Assembly (NCBI RefSeq): GCF_000143415.4
Contig: NW_003314371.1
Coordinates: forward strand, 269,031 to 333,030
From: Selaginella moellendorffii
Lineage: Eukaryota > Streptophyta > Lycopodiopsida > Selaginellales > Selaginellaceae
Length of the DNA stretch: 64,000 nt
Reading direction: 5' to 3'
The translations under genes were made by a program, and so were the position numbers. The notes under the pieces were generated by a model. It made no database searches. It had not been told where the DNA came from and saw nothing but the letters and a program-made list of their open reading frames with translations. Positions 33,665 to 44,681 of this stretch are shown here, piece by piece (the first letter of the stretch is position 1; every line of letters begins with the position of its first letter).

Positions 33665-35519
33665 ACATGCAAAACCTTAGTTTTTTTTTCTTTGGTCAAC
33701 CACCACAAAGAGAGCTCAATGTCTTTGGCCAAGTCTTTGATATGTTCAGCACGTAATTCTAAGGTTCCTTCTTCTTCAACCCTGGCAAATAGCACCGAGT
33801 CTTGAGTCAAGGCTGGCAGAGAGCTCCCATCAATGTTTCGGCCTCCTGTAATTTGGTTGTGCCTATACCATTCTTCCAGTACCTTGTAACGCTTCGGCCT
33901 TGCACTCAAGTAGCTCCTCCCAGTGTCGTCTCTCTTCCCAAGTCGTTAGTAATTGGCAATGTCCAAAGGCTCAACCAAGAGCCTAAAAGTGTGCCCAGAA
34001 TTAACCCATTTGTTCTGCGCCTTGAACGTCAGAGGAAGCAAACCATTTGAGTACATGTCTATGGTTTCATCCCAAAAGTTTGTCTCCACCATGCGGTTCA
34101 AGTTGGCTTCCAAAGCCATATCGTCATTATACAGCTTGAAGTGCTTCATCTTTTTCTCACACTGCCTCTTGAACCATTCCAGCTTTGCCATTGCATGTAG
34201 CACCTTGGCAAACTCGCTGTGCCTGTTAGCTGCATTGGCCTCCACCATTTCCCTGGTTTTCCTGTCCTGGAAAAGCACCAACCTGTTCTGAACATCCTAG
34301 AAGACAACCAAACGTCATAAAGCCCCGTTGGGCGACTAGGAAATGCTGTTACTTTGATGCCGAGGCCCAACGCGTGAAGCTGGAGAGCAATCTCCAACTC
34401 AAACACCGATTGTGTTTCCTCCACTGCCATTTGCGCAAACTCTCCACCTAGTTTACCCATTATGTCCGGCAGCGTCTGTAGGATTTGCATGTAGTGCCAT
34501 AGCGTGTGCTCCAAGATGTGTGCGGCAGGCTTGGACGAAACCCCGTGATCCTTTTCCTGGAGTGTCAAGTGCAGCATCTGCAACACTGTGACGGGCTTGT
34601 CGATCATAGAAGCACCACTGGTGCAGAAGAGGTAAGCTCCAAAAGGCCTGTAGGGGCTCACTTTGCAAATGCTCCGGAGCAAAGTGTTAGCGAATCCGGT
34701 GTAGACCGCACTCGCGACCTGTGCAGATGCCTTGACAACAGTATTCACCAAGCTGGCCGATGCTTCTCCAATTGCAGCAGCAGTAGTAATCGCCTCTTCC
34801 TTGGCACCACCGTGTTTGATACGAGCACTAGTAGCGCTTGCTCTCGAGTTCCAGAAGGGGAGGAGCGCTCGGAGAGACTTTGAGATGGATTTGAGAGGAG
34901 CGAGGAGCATTCTGGGGACGATGTCGTGCCTGCAAACAACGTGTACGAAGTGATCGTCCCAGCCTTGACTCTGCGCAAGCTCGCTCAGCTTCACGTCGCC
35001 CACAAATGGCATCCCAAACGTGACGCACACAAATCTCAGCTTCTGGAGCTTGATCGCGGTGGCGGTGCGACTGAGATAAAGAAGCCACAGCGTGGCCAGG
35101 GCCGCAATGGCGCCTCCGAGTGAGTGGCCTGTGAAGATAATTATGTTTTGACTGTCTTCCAACTTCTCAATCTGCAAATGCGGACCTCGATCCTGAAGGG
35201 GAGAAAGAAAGAAGTAAGAACTTACGGTGTTCGTGAGTTTGCCATCTCTCCAGATTTCAGCAAATCTTCTTGTGAAGCCTCTGTGAGCCAGGGATTCAAA
35301 GAACAAGTCACTGGAACTGTTGCAGCCCCAATGCGCTGGTGCCTGCAGGCCTTCCCAGAGTGGTGAAAGCCTATAGTCGGAATCCATCACCACATCCTCT
35401 AGAACTGCGGTGCCTGGGAATGAGATCCACACCGTTTCTTCCTCAGCGTCATGGTAAAACCGTTCGCTTGTCAGCAATCCTGTAAGCCCTGGCCGAGCAG
35501 TCGAGCGACTTGAGGACAA
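33661..35519 (-). CDS. EDS1/PAD4/SAG101-family lipase-like protein with EP domain, copy A (in-frame stop)
   Basis: Exon 35519-34353, a 56-nt intron (34352-34297) and exon 34296-33661. The lipase-like part has WISFPGT, the nucleophile elbow FTGHSLGGAIAALATLWLL, VTFGMPFVGD, HDIVPRMLL (candidate Asp) and YRPFGAYLFC, the order seen in EDS1 and PAD4. The second part is the EP domain that is unique to this family: LEWFKRQCEKK, FWDETIDMY, LRLLVEPLDIAN-type block (FRLLVEPLDIAN), SARPKRYKVLEEWY and DSVLFARVEEE. Family members form heterodimers that relay TIR-NLR signals. TAA at 33948-33946 interrupts the frame inside the conserved DIAN(F/Y)Y block, yet the frame stays open and EP-like for another 94 codons. 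No ATG opens the first-exon frame, so the 5' end is uncertain and the gene may be broken. A 33-nt GTAAGT...CAG segment (35225-35193) could be an extra intron. Confidence 0.82.
35193..35225 (-). other. Candidate 33-nt intron in EDS1-like gene
   Basis: GTAAGTTCTTAC followed by a pyrimidine run and CCCTTCAG, in frame and stop-free. It has full splice consensus but would be unusually short; if not spliced it encodes an 11-residue insertion ahead of the lipase elbow. The same sequence is in copy B (44044-44076). Confidence 0.4.
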
Positions 35520-35830
35520 GCTCCCCGTTCACCAGGAGCTCCGCATTCTTTGTTTAGGATTAGGATTAGCATCTGGGCTCAGGATTAGCATCTAGGCTTA
35601 CATCCAAAAAGAGCACAAGTACTCATCGAAAAAATCCAAGTCTTTCTTGACTTAGTCTTTAAACACAATTCACTTGGACATATGATCAATCTTTGCCGAG
35701 ATTCGCCACTTTTGATTTTGCTGCGAAATCTTCGACAGCGTGGCTCCCAGAGTCCTTCCACACTTTTTCCGCCACTGACAAAAGTGCGAGACACCAGGTT
35801 TCAGGCTTCGAGAAAGGTGGCAGACTTTGA

Positions 35831-37161
35831 CTAGCGTGCGCTCGTAGCAGTCAAGGGAGAAGCTGCGTAAGAAGAGCCGGTTTGTGACGTCGTCGTTGTC
35901 GTCGTCGTCGTCCAACCATGGTGGCGAATCTGTCCAAAGTAGTTGGGAGTGTCTACCGTGGTGAGCGGCTCTAGCTCGAGGTAACCCATGAGCATCGCAA
36001 CCACGGCACTCATCGTTGGCCGGCTCCCTTCAAATTCTCGGCTACACAGCAATGCGACGTGCGTGGCTCGGTGAGCCTCTTCTGCGATGTAAAACTTTTC
36101 CAGTCTAGGATCGATTAATTCTTCGAGCTTTCCAGCACCAAAGAGGCTCCAAGCCTGCCACCAGAGGAAACAAGTAAGAAACACCAAGCTTGAGATCATG
36201 TTTTACCCATTGCGCAAGGATTTCTTCTTCCACAGGAAGTGTGTCATCCATGCACTTCCTGCCGCTGATGATCTCGAGAACAAGAACTCCAAAGCTGAAA
36301 ACATCGGCCTTGGAAGATAGTCGCCCTCGAAGAACGTACTCGGGTGCCATGTATCCACTATTACACACTGGTGAGTTCCAGAATAACAAGCGAGAAAGGA
36401 GAAACGCTTACACTGTCCCGGCCAGTCTCGTGGTTGTGTTTTCTCTGTCCACTCCCGCCAGCTTGGAGATTCCAAAGTCGGAGATCTTCGGCTGGAGCAT
36501 TTTGTCAAGGAGGATGTTGCTGGCCTTGATGTCCCGGTGTATAACCTGTTCGTGTGATTCCTCGTGGAGATAAGCGAGGCCTTTCGCCACTCCCACGATA
36601 ATCTGGAAGCGAGCTGGCCAATCTAAGAGTAAACTCTTTCCTGGCAATGACTACCTAGTTACAATGAGCTTAAAGGAAAGATGGATTCACTTACCGAACA
36701 GTGTTTGATCGAGGCTCCCTTTCTCGAGAAACTCGTAGACGATAAGCCGATGATTCCCCTCGCAACAGTATCCCTCGAGCATCACAAGATTTTTGTGACG
36801 AATGCCGGTGATAATATCGATCTCATTCACAAACTCCCTCTTTCCTTGCTGAGACTCCACCGAAAGCCTCTTCACAGCAAACACGGTTCCATCGCCAAAG
36901 AAAGCCTACACACACGAGCTGACAAGTTTAGAAGTTGGCAAAGTTTATATTTTCTGTGCTTGCCTTGTACACGGTGCCAAATCCGCCTTGTCCGAGTTTG
37001 TTTCGGTCGCTAAAGTCTTCGGTGGCCTCACACAAATCCCGGTAAGAAAACGCAATGGGTCCTCTCGAACTCCCTGAAAACACAAAGCTTCAACAAAGCG
37101 AGAAGAAGAGGAGGAAATGTCCTACTTTGCAGTTCTGAAGAAGGAACTCGAGGCAACCCTC

Positions 37162-37192
<31 letters not shown>

Positions 37193-37998
37193 GGACCTTC
37201 TGCGCTTGACGAGCAGAAGTCCGGCAACTCCCAGGATCAAAAACACTGGCACCACAACACCAGCCACAATGGCTGCTGTGTTGCCTGATCCGCCACTGCC
37301 ACCGCCTGAAAGAACGAATTCTCTTCTAGCTCAAAGCTTTGATTTGTACCTGGAGTGCTAGCAGGAGTTGGAGGGGGAACCACTGGAGGTGGAGCTGGAG
37401 CGGAGGCATTTGGACCCAATATTCCTAGCGTCCCTGGATAAACAATGATGGAAGAACTTTGACATTGGAAAGAAACAAGGAAAAACTTTGAGGCAAGAAA
37501 CCAAGAAGCAAACCCGATGGCAAGTCTCTCGTAAAATTGCTATTCTCGAACCGCATGTTGCATCTTTCTGCTGTGGAATTGCTCCAGAAACGGGCACCAA
37601 TTGGAAATCTCTGAGTGAAACTCAATGAATCCATCGTCTAGAAGTTGTTCGAAACTTACAGCTCGGGCATTGGCATACGCCTGCTGGATGCAAGATGAGC
37701 AGCTGGGCTGGTCCGACATGTTGTAGCAAGCCGTGTGCGCGTAGGCGATGTTGGGAAACGCACCATATCCGAGAGAAGTTGCAAATCCATTGGAGGGATT
37801 GAACCCCTGGAGGAATTCGAAGACCGTGTCGAGATTTCGCTGGAATGGGCTGCCTTCGCTGGTGTTGCCGGTGTTGTAGTAGAGAACGTTTGGTAGTTGA
37901 CCTGGATCCGTGACGTCCACTGGTCGCTGCTGCTGTGCTGCGAGAGGCCGTGTGCCAAAACAAAGAATGAGAAGAAGAACCCACCACAAGCAGCTCAT
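35831..37998 (-). CDS. Cysteine-rich receptor-like kinase (DUF26 RLK), copy A
   Basis: Nine exons (37998-37660, 37610-37514, 37433-37350, 37305-37126, 37073-36964, 36905-36695, 36640-36412, 36357-36207, 36154-35831) sum to 574 residues with consistent phases. Signal peptide ([20 protein letters not shown]), one DUF26 domain with [13 protein letters not shown], a Pro-rich linker, a TM helix ([20 protein letters not shown]), ten consecutive Arg, then a kinase: [37 protein letters not shown]. All catalytic residues are present, so it should be an active plasma-membrane Ser/Thr kinase sensing the apoplast. Most angiosperm CRKs have two DUF26 domains; this has one. Intron 5 has a GC donor (AAG|GCAAGC). 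ATG at 37998 is preferred to the in-frame ATG at 38034 because it begins the signal peptide. Confidence 0.9.
37163..37192 (-). repeat. (CGA)10 coding trinucleotide repeat, poly-Arg after the TM helix
   Basis: Ten CGA codons on the minus strand encode Arg10 directly on the cytosolic side of the transmembrane helix of CRK copy A; the identical run is at 46014-46043 in copy B. It strengthens the positive-inside signal. A second trinucleotide run near 35,886-35,911 encodes poly-Thr in the C-terminal tail. Confidence 0.9.
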
Positions 37999-38071
37999 CT
38001 CTAATCCTATATTTCCCTCCCGACCATAGATCATACATCTAGTTTTGTCAGGATTTCATCTTATATGATTT

Positions 38072-41000
38072 TTACCCTCGCTTGCTCGGTTTAGTTAATA
38101 GGAAGCAGTGATCGAGCAGAAGCTGTTCTGTTTTGTGAAGATAGGAAACTGAGAGAGGCACGGCTTTGATCCAGCTATATGCAATATTAAGCCTCTTCAA
38201 TGAACCGAGGCCTCCAAAAGCATCCGGCAGTTGAACAAGAGCACATCCTTCGAGATCCAGCTTCAACAGATTTTTCAGGTTCTCAAAGCCTTGAGGGAGC
38301 ATGCTGAATTCCTTACAGTTCTTGAGGATCAGCTCCTCCAAGCTCACCAGCTTGCCAAATCAGGTGAGAGCTCTGTCAACTGCGAGCACTCCGCCTTGTC
38401 GAGGTTAACAAGGCTCCTCACCTCACCAAAACCTTGATTTAACTTCACGATACCACATTGAAATATGTGGAGAGACTTGAAGTGAGACAGCCCAGCAAAC
38501 GACGTCGGCAATGAGCTAAGGCTCATGCAGAACGAGATATCCAGATTCTCGAGCTTTTTTATGTTGCCAAATGCCCCAGGGAGACTAGAAACCGATCCAG
38601 CCAGATCAAAGGTTGCCAATAGAGTCAGGGAGCTCCTGAATTCTGGAACACCACCTTAAAGATAGCCTTCTGATCCTGGAGTGGCTGGGAAAGTCTGGTA
38701 GCAGAGTCAAGCTTTTGCATCCGGTAAGGTTGAGCATCTCAAGCTTTTCAGTCAAGTTGGCAAGTCGTGTTAGAGCGGAACAAAATCTCAACGAGATACT
38801 TCTGATATCTTTACATAGCTCCACTTGTTTGATGGTTGTCAAGCTTTTGCATTTATCCAACACCAACTCCACCAATTTGTCCATTACCACCTGAAAAATG
38901 GTCTTATGAATGGTGATTTAACCTTTTGCGACTTGTTACTGTGCTCGTCATGGTCATCCCAAAGCCTGTTGATGTTGCTTCCAGAAAGGTCCAAGAAGCT
39001 GATATTGTCTTCGAGGCGGGGGATGAATGACGAAGGCAGTACATCCAAAGTCATGCCTCTCCAACTCAAATAATTTAGATATGGCATCTGCTTAAAGTCC
39101 CCGTCGATCTGACAAGACCCCTGGTTAAGAAGGCAAGACCGTTGAGCACGTTGAAGCAACGTGTGTCTCGTCTTGAGACTTTGCTGCCAAACAAGGTCAG
39201 TGTTCTGATCTTTGGAGTCCCCTGGAAAAGAAACACAGAGCTGAGTCAACGTCTCATAACTTACCATGCTTCTGGTCAAGAGTTTTCAGCAGTTCCAGAT
39301 CCGGCTCCTCTCTCCAATGCTTTGGGATTCCCTGTTCACTTCCTCGCGGGCCATGTCGCGTATGAGATCGTGATACGGCATCAACTTCAAGCTTTCCAGC
39401 CGCAGTAAGTGCTTGTCCAACAAGACTTTGATATCATGGTTCATCATGCTCTCCTCTGACGCATGGCTTCCCAGATCCAGAAAACACTTGCCCTGCTCAC
39501 CTCTCCAAAGAAGCAGCAAATGTGGAGAAAGATTTCCCTCTCTCTTTGATGCAGCGGCTCCAGGCTGATGCGCAACTTGTCCACAACTTCTGGATAGGAG
39601 CTTAACTTGCTCTTGGCGCCTCTCCAGTCGCGCTCATCGCTTTTCCCTTGGAGCTTCAAACCAGCCACTTCGAGCACCAGGGGTACGCCCTTGCATTCGC
39701 CCACAATCTCTTTCACCAGGCTTCGATCCAGTCCGGCGTCCGGTTTGGCATGCTGCTTGAAAAGCATCCTCGCATCCTCGTGCTTTAGTTGACCCACTTC
39801 ATGGATGAAGGTGAGGCTCCTGAGGGTGTCTCTGTCTCGGCTGGTTACAATCACGCGGCTGGAACGTCCCAGAGGAGGGAGCAGCTTCAGGAGCTGGGCG
39901 TGGCTTTCCACATCGTCAAGCACCAGCATGACGTTGACGCTGGACAGGTGCTTTTGCTGGAACAAATAATGTCGAGCTTTGGACTCGCTGAGTTCCACCT
40001 TTGAGATGTCTTTGACAATCCTGACAAAGAGGGCATTGGTGCCGTGGCCCTTAACCTCCTACCGGACCCTCACGAAACAAGATGCCTCAAAATTCCCTTG
40101 AATCCTGTTGAAAACCTCCTTGGCAAGTCTCGTCTTCCCAATTGCGCCTTGCCCAGTGATACCAACGCTTGTCACCATCTGCCCGCTCTTTCTAAACCTG
40201 GACAGAATGCCCGCCACTCGGCCTTCACTATCGACGTACCCATTTTCACTTGGATCATCATCTTCTCCACCGGCTGCATTCAAAAGCAACTGAAATATGT
40301 CTTTGGCAATCTTTGCAGTTGTAACACTCGTCTGTCTGCACACCAGACAACATGTAAGTCTTAAAAAACTCTGTATGATAAAACTTAACTCATTGAGATC
40401 CACTCCTGAGATCATCGAGACCGTTGTGAATGCCGCTATCCACTCTTGAACCTCTTCCGCAGTGGCACGACCTTTGGCTGTCAGTGCTGCAAACGAATCT
40501 CTATAACCATGTCGGACGACCCCAGGATTGACTCCATGAAAGACAGGATAAATGATTTTGCAATCCGGCTGCATCTCCATGGCTTTGACAGCCTCAAGAA
40601 CTTCTATGTTGCACCACGTTGATTCTTCAAACTTGGGAGAGAAAACAATGACATAGATGTTGGCAACCCTCTGTGCCCTGAGTAATTGACTGGGGATTCC
40701 TTGTCCTGGTTGCAGTTCTTCCTTGTCAAAGAAACAGTGCACTTGTTGCCTCTTGAGCTCCTGATTCAGGGAATCAACAAATGATACCTTTGTATCTGGC
40801 CCTCTGTGTGATATGAAGACTTCATACTTATTTCTGCCATAGAAACATGTGACTGCAAAGATCAGATTTGAACCATTGGGTGCTCGGGAAGTATTATCAG
40901 GCCACCAAGTTAGAAGAGCAAAGGTGAGGCCCTGGGCCACAAAGCTGGCAGCGCTTGCCGCGATTGAGATCTCTGGCCGCTCCAACACGGCTCTTGGAGC

Positions 41001-41141
41001 GAGAAAGGGAGGAGGGAGTGCGGCTGGAGAAAGGGCCTCAGGGTGACTCGGGCGGGGACATGGAGGAACGTGAGCATGGGAATGGAGGACACGAGAAGAC
41101 CCCCACAACAAACTTTTTCCTGGCCACCACAACACTGCCAA
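38072..41141 (-). pseudogene. TIR-NB-ARC-LRR (TNL) immune receptor, copy 2, 3'-truncated and disrupted
   Basis: On the minus strand: TIR domain (YEVFISHRGPDTKVSF, then FFDKEELQPGQGIPSQLL and STWCNIEVLEAV, whose Glu is the NADase residue), NB-ARC with a complete P-loop GITGQGAIGKTRL, VMLVLDDVES, GRSSRVIVTSRDRDTL and CKGVPLVLEVAG, then LRRs. Lesions: an in-frame TAG just after ASCFVRVR (about 40,059), a small indel frameshift after FWIWEAM (about 39,465), a further stop after ERSRIWNC, and loss of the natural ATG frame by one base near 40,835. The LRR region ends at 38,090 at the duplication junction, so the C-terminal domain present in copy 1 is absent. TIR sequence is better preserved than in copy 1. 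Confidence 0.87.
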
Positions 41142-41284
41142 AACAGAATCTTCAGTTCAATTCAATTCAACTATAAATTGATGGTACCTTCTTTATGCAC
41201 ATAGGTCTAATCACTAGTACCTTTATCGAAGCTTAGAACCAATAGTGGTTCACTAGAGGACAACTGACACCTCTGGGCAATCCA

Positions 41285-41977
41285 ATTGGCTAGCATGTTC
41301 ATGCTTATCTATGCTGATGACATACTGCACGGAGGAACTTTAATTACAAATCTGCAGCGAATCTGACCTCAACATCAACCTGAACAAAACGTGGATAATG
41401 ATCTTTGGGCTAGACCAGAACCAGAAAGTCTTCTACCAATCCTGCATGTGGAGGAATACAAATATTCCAGCTACGTGACTCATTGGGGGGCAGGTGGTGT
41501 AGTGGAGCAGAGGAAAGCAGCTGAACGAGCATACTATAAGCTATTATCAGATTCCGGGAGGGCTGACTTGCACAGACGGGAAATCAACACAGTCTTTTAT
41601 CTCATGAAGGTCACCACAGTTGTGTTGTATGGTGCAGAGATGTGGGGACTCTGACTCGGCATGAAACAATGGCAATTGAGGCTCTATTCCGAGAAAACTT
41701 ATGCAATCATGGTCATGGAGTTGGGCTTGTTACTGTTAGAGATCCTCATCTGGCACCATTGTATATGTTCAGAAAAGTAGATTCTCAACTTGCAGATGCG
41801 GCAATCAACAACTCAAAAGCTCTTGACCAACAAAGGATGGTGGCACAACATGGAGTGGACCAAAAGATTTGGCTTCAACCTGGAGATCCTCACAGCAGTC
41901 TATCAAGAGGACTAGAGTTGTGGACACAGATAGCTCTTGTCACACAATTGAGGAAAAAGGCAAAGTACAATATTTAA
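41285..41977 (+). mobile_element. Non-LTR (LINE-type) reverse-transcriptase remnant
   Basis: Translated on the plus strand, the start reads LASMFMLIYADDILH, with the YADD catalytic box of a LINE reverse transcriptase. It is followed by NINLNKTWIMIFG and, after frame changes, a region with RADLHRREINTVFYLMK and VVLYGAEMWG, the usual post-RT block. Several frameshifts and no 5' part or poly(A) tail recognised. It lies between TNL copy 2 and EDS1-like copy B. Confidence 0.75.
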
Positions 41978-42523
41978 CAAAACTCAGTTAACTCCATGGA
42001 AATCTTTAGCCCCACTTTGTATAATAAGATCAACATGGAAAAGAAGAACGTTAGCAAGATAACACATATGGAGTCACCACCTACTCATGGAACTCAGATG
42101 CAGAGTTCAACCACCAAGTCCACGGGACTGATGGATTTACTGGCTGATAAGGGGTAACTGTCAAAAGGTTCTTTAACCACATCTTAGTGAATAAACATGC
42201 TAATGTTTGCTCTGAACACATGGGGGTGGGGTGAGATGAGATGATATGTGTCATATGCAATATGATGACTAATATTGACATTTAACCTTTTGTAGTGGAA
42301 ATTTGATGGGCCTCTTGAATTTTATAATTCCTTTTAAAGAATTTGATAATTTTCTTTGAGGAAACATTTACTTTTTCAAATCGTCATTCAAAGTGGAATG
42401 TAATATTTATTGTGTTAATACTATTCCAATTTAATTTTCAATGTAACAAAATTATAATAATCAAAACAGTGTTTGCTAATTGAGTAGCATATACTACATA
42501 ATAGTTATATGACATGCAAAATC

Positions 42524-44370
42524 CTAGTTTTTATTTTCTTTGGTCAACCACCACAAAGAGAGCTCAATGTCTTTGGCCAAGTCTTTGATATGTTCAGCAC
42601 GTAATTCTAAGGTTCCTTCTTCTTCAACCCTGGCAAATAGCACCGAGTCTTGAGTCAAGGCTGGCAGAGAGCTCCCATCAATGTTTCGGCCTCCTGTAAT
42701 TTGGTTGTGCCTATACCATTCTTCCAGTACCTTGTAACGCTTCGGCCTTGCACTCAAGTAGCTCCTCCCAGTGTCGTCTCTCTTCCCAAGTCGTTAGTAA
42801 TTGGCAATGTCCAAAGGCTCAACCAAGAGCCTAAAAGTGTGCCCAGAATTAACCCATTTGTTCTGCGCCTTGAACGTCAGAGGAAGCAAACCATTTGAGT
42901 ACATGTCTATGGTTTCATCCCAAAAGTTTGTCTCCACCATGCGGTTCAAGTTGGCTTCCAAAGCCATATCGTCATTATACAGCTTGAAGTGCTTCATCTT
43001 TTTCTCACACTGCCTCTTGAACCATTCCAGCTTTGCCATTGCATGTAGCACCTTGGCAAACTCGCTGTGCCTGTTAGCTGCATTGGCCTCCACCATTTCC
43101 CTGGTTTTCCTGTCCTGGAAAAGCACCAACCTGTTCTGAACATCCTAGAAGACAACCAAACGTCATAAAGCCCCGTTGGGCGACTAGGAAATGCTGTTAC
43201 TTTGATGCCGAGGCCCAACGCGTGAAGCTGGAGAGCAATCTCCAACTCAAACACCGATTGTGTTTCCTCCACTGCCATTTGCGCAAACTCTCCACCTAGT
43301 TTACCCATTATGTCCGGCAGCGTCTGTAGGATTTGCATGTAGTGCCATAGCGTGTGCTCCAAGATGTGTGCGGCAGGCTTGGACGAAACCCCGTGATCCT
43401 TTTCCTGGAGTGTCAAGTGCAGCATCTGCAACACTGTGACGGGCTTGTCGATCATAGAAGCACCACTGGTGCTGCAGAAGAGGTAAGCTCCAAAAGGCCT
43501 GTAGGGGCTCACTTTGCAAATGCTCCGGAGCAAAGTGTTAGCGAATCCGGTGTAGACCGCACTCGCGACCTGTGCAGATGCCTTGACAACAGTATTCACC
43601 AAGCTGGCCGATGCTTCTCCAATTGCAGCAGCAGTAGTAATCGCCTCTTCCTTGGCACCACCGTGTTTGATACGAGCACTAGTAGCGCTTGCTCTCGAGT
43701 TCCAGAAGGGGAGGAGCGCTCGGAGAGACTTTGAGATGGATTTGAGAGGAGCAAGGAGCATTCTGGGGACGATGTCGTGCCTGCAAACAACGTGTACGAA
43801 GTGATCGTCCCAGCCTTGACTCTGCGCAAGCTCGCTCAGCTTCACGTCGCCCACAAATGGCATCCCAAACGTGACGCACACAAATCTCAGCTTCTGGAGC
43901 TTGATCGCGGTGGCGGTGCGACTGAGATAAAGAAGCCACAGCGTGGCCAGGGCCGCAATGGCGCCTCCGAGTGAGTGGCCTGTGAAGATAATTATGTTTT
44001 GACTGTCTTCCAACTTCTCAATCTGCAAATGCGGACCTCGATCCTGAAGGGGAGAAAGAAAGAAGTAAGAACTTACGGTGTTCGTGAGTTTGCCATCTCT
44101 CCAGATTTCAGCAAATCTTCTTGTGAAGCCTCTGTGAGCCAGGGATTCAAAGAACAAGTCACTGGAACTGTTGCAGCCCCAATGCGCTGGTGCCTGCAGG
44201 CCTTCCCAGAGTGGTGAAAGCCTATAGTCGGAATCCATCACCACATCCTCTAGAACTGCGGTGCCTGGGAATGAGATCCACACCGTTTCTTCCTCAGCGT
44301 CATGGTAAAACCGTTCGCTTGTCAGCAATCCTGTAAGCCCTGGCCGAGCAGTCGAGCGACTTGAGGACAA
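42524..44370 (-). CDS. EDS1/PAD4/SAG101-family lipase-like protein with EP domain, copy B (in-frame stop)
   Basis: Almost identical to copy A, with the same exon layout (intron at about 43,200-43,145), same lipase elbow FTGHSLGG and same EP-domain blocks. It has one extra Ser codon (FCSTSGAS versus FCTSGAS). The TAA inside the DIAN(F/Y)Y block is shared (42796-42794), so the stop predates the last homogenisation of the two copies. The frame after the stop ends slightly differently (KENKN). As in copy A, no ATG opens the first-exon frame. It lies downstream of CRK copy B and upstream of TNL copy 2, all on one strand. Confidence 0.82.
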
Positions 44371-44681
44371 GCTCCCCGTTCACCAGGAGCTCCGCATTCT
44401 TTGTTTAGGATTAGGATTAGCATCTGGGCTCAGGATTAGCATCTAGGCTTACATCCAAAAAGAGCACAAGTACTCATCGAAAAAATCCAAGTCTTTCTTG
44501 ACTTAGTCTTTAAACACAATTCACTTGGACATATGATCAATCTTTGCCGAGATTCGCCACTTTTGATTTTGCTGCGAAATCTTCGACAGCGTGGCTCCCA
44601 GAGTCCTTCCACACTTTTTCCGCCACTGACAAAAGTGCGAGACACCAGGTTTCAGGCTTCGAGAAAGGTGGCAGACTTTGA

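Larger units (their letters stand above)
33445..38089. repeat. Segmental duplication, unit A (EDS1-like + CRK)
   Basis: About 4.6 kb repeated in direct orientation at 42,297-46,938 (offset 8,851 bp over most of its length). By eye the copies are nearly identical: one 3-bp indel and very few substitutions outside the CRK first two exons. It ends at 38,089, where unit A joins the LRR part of TNL copy 2 in the sequence 'cgcttgctcg'. Confidence 0.93.
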
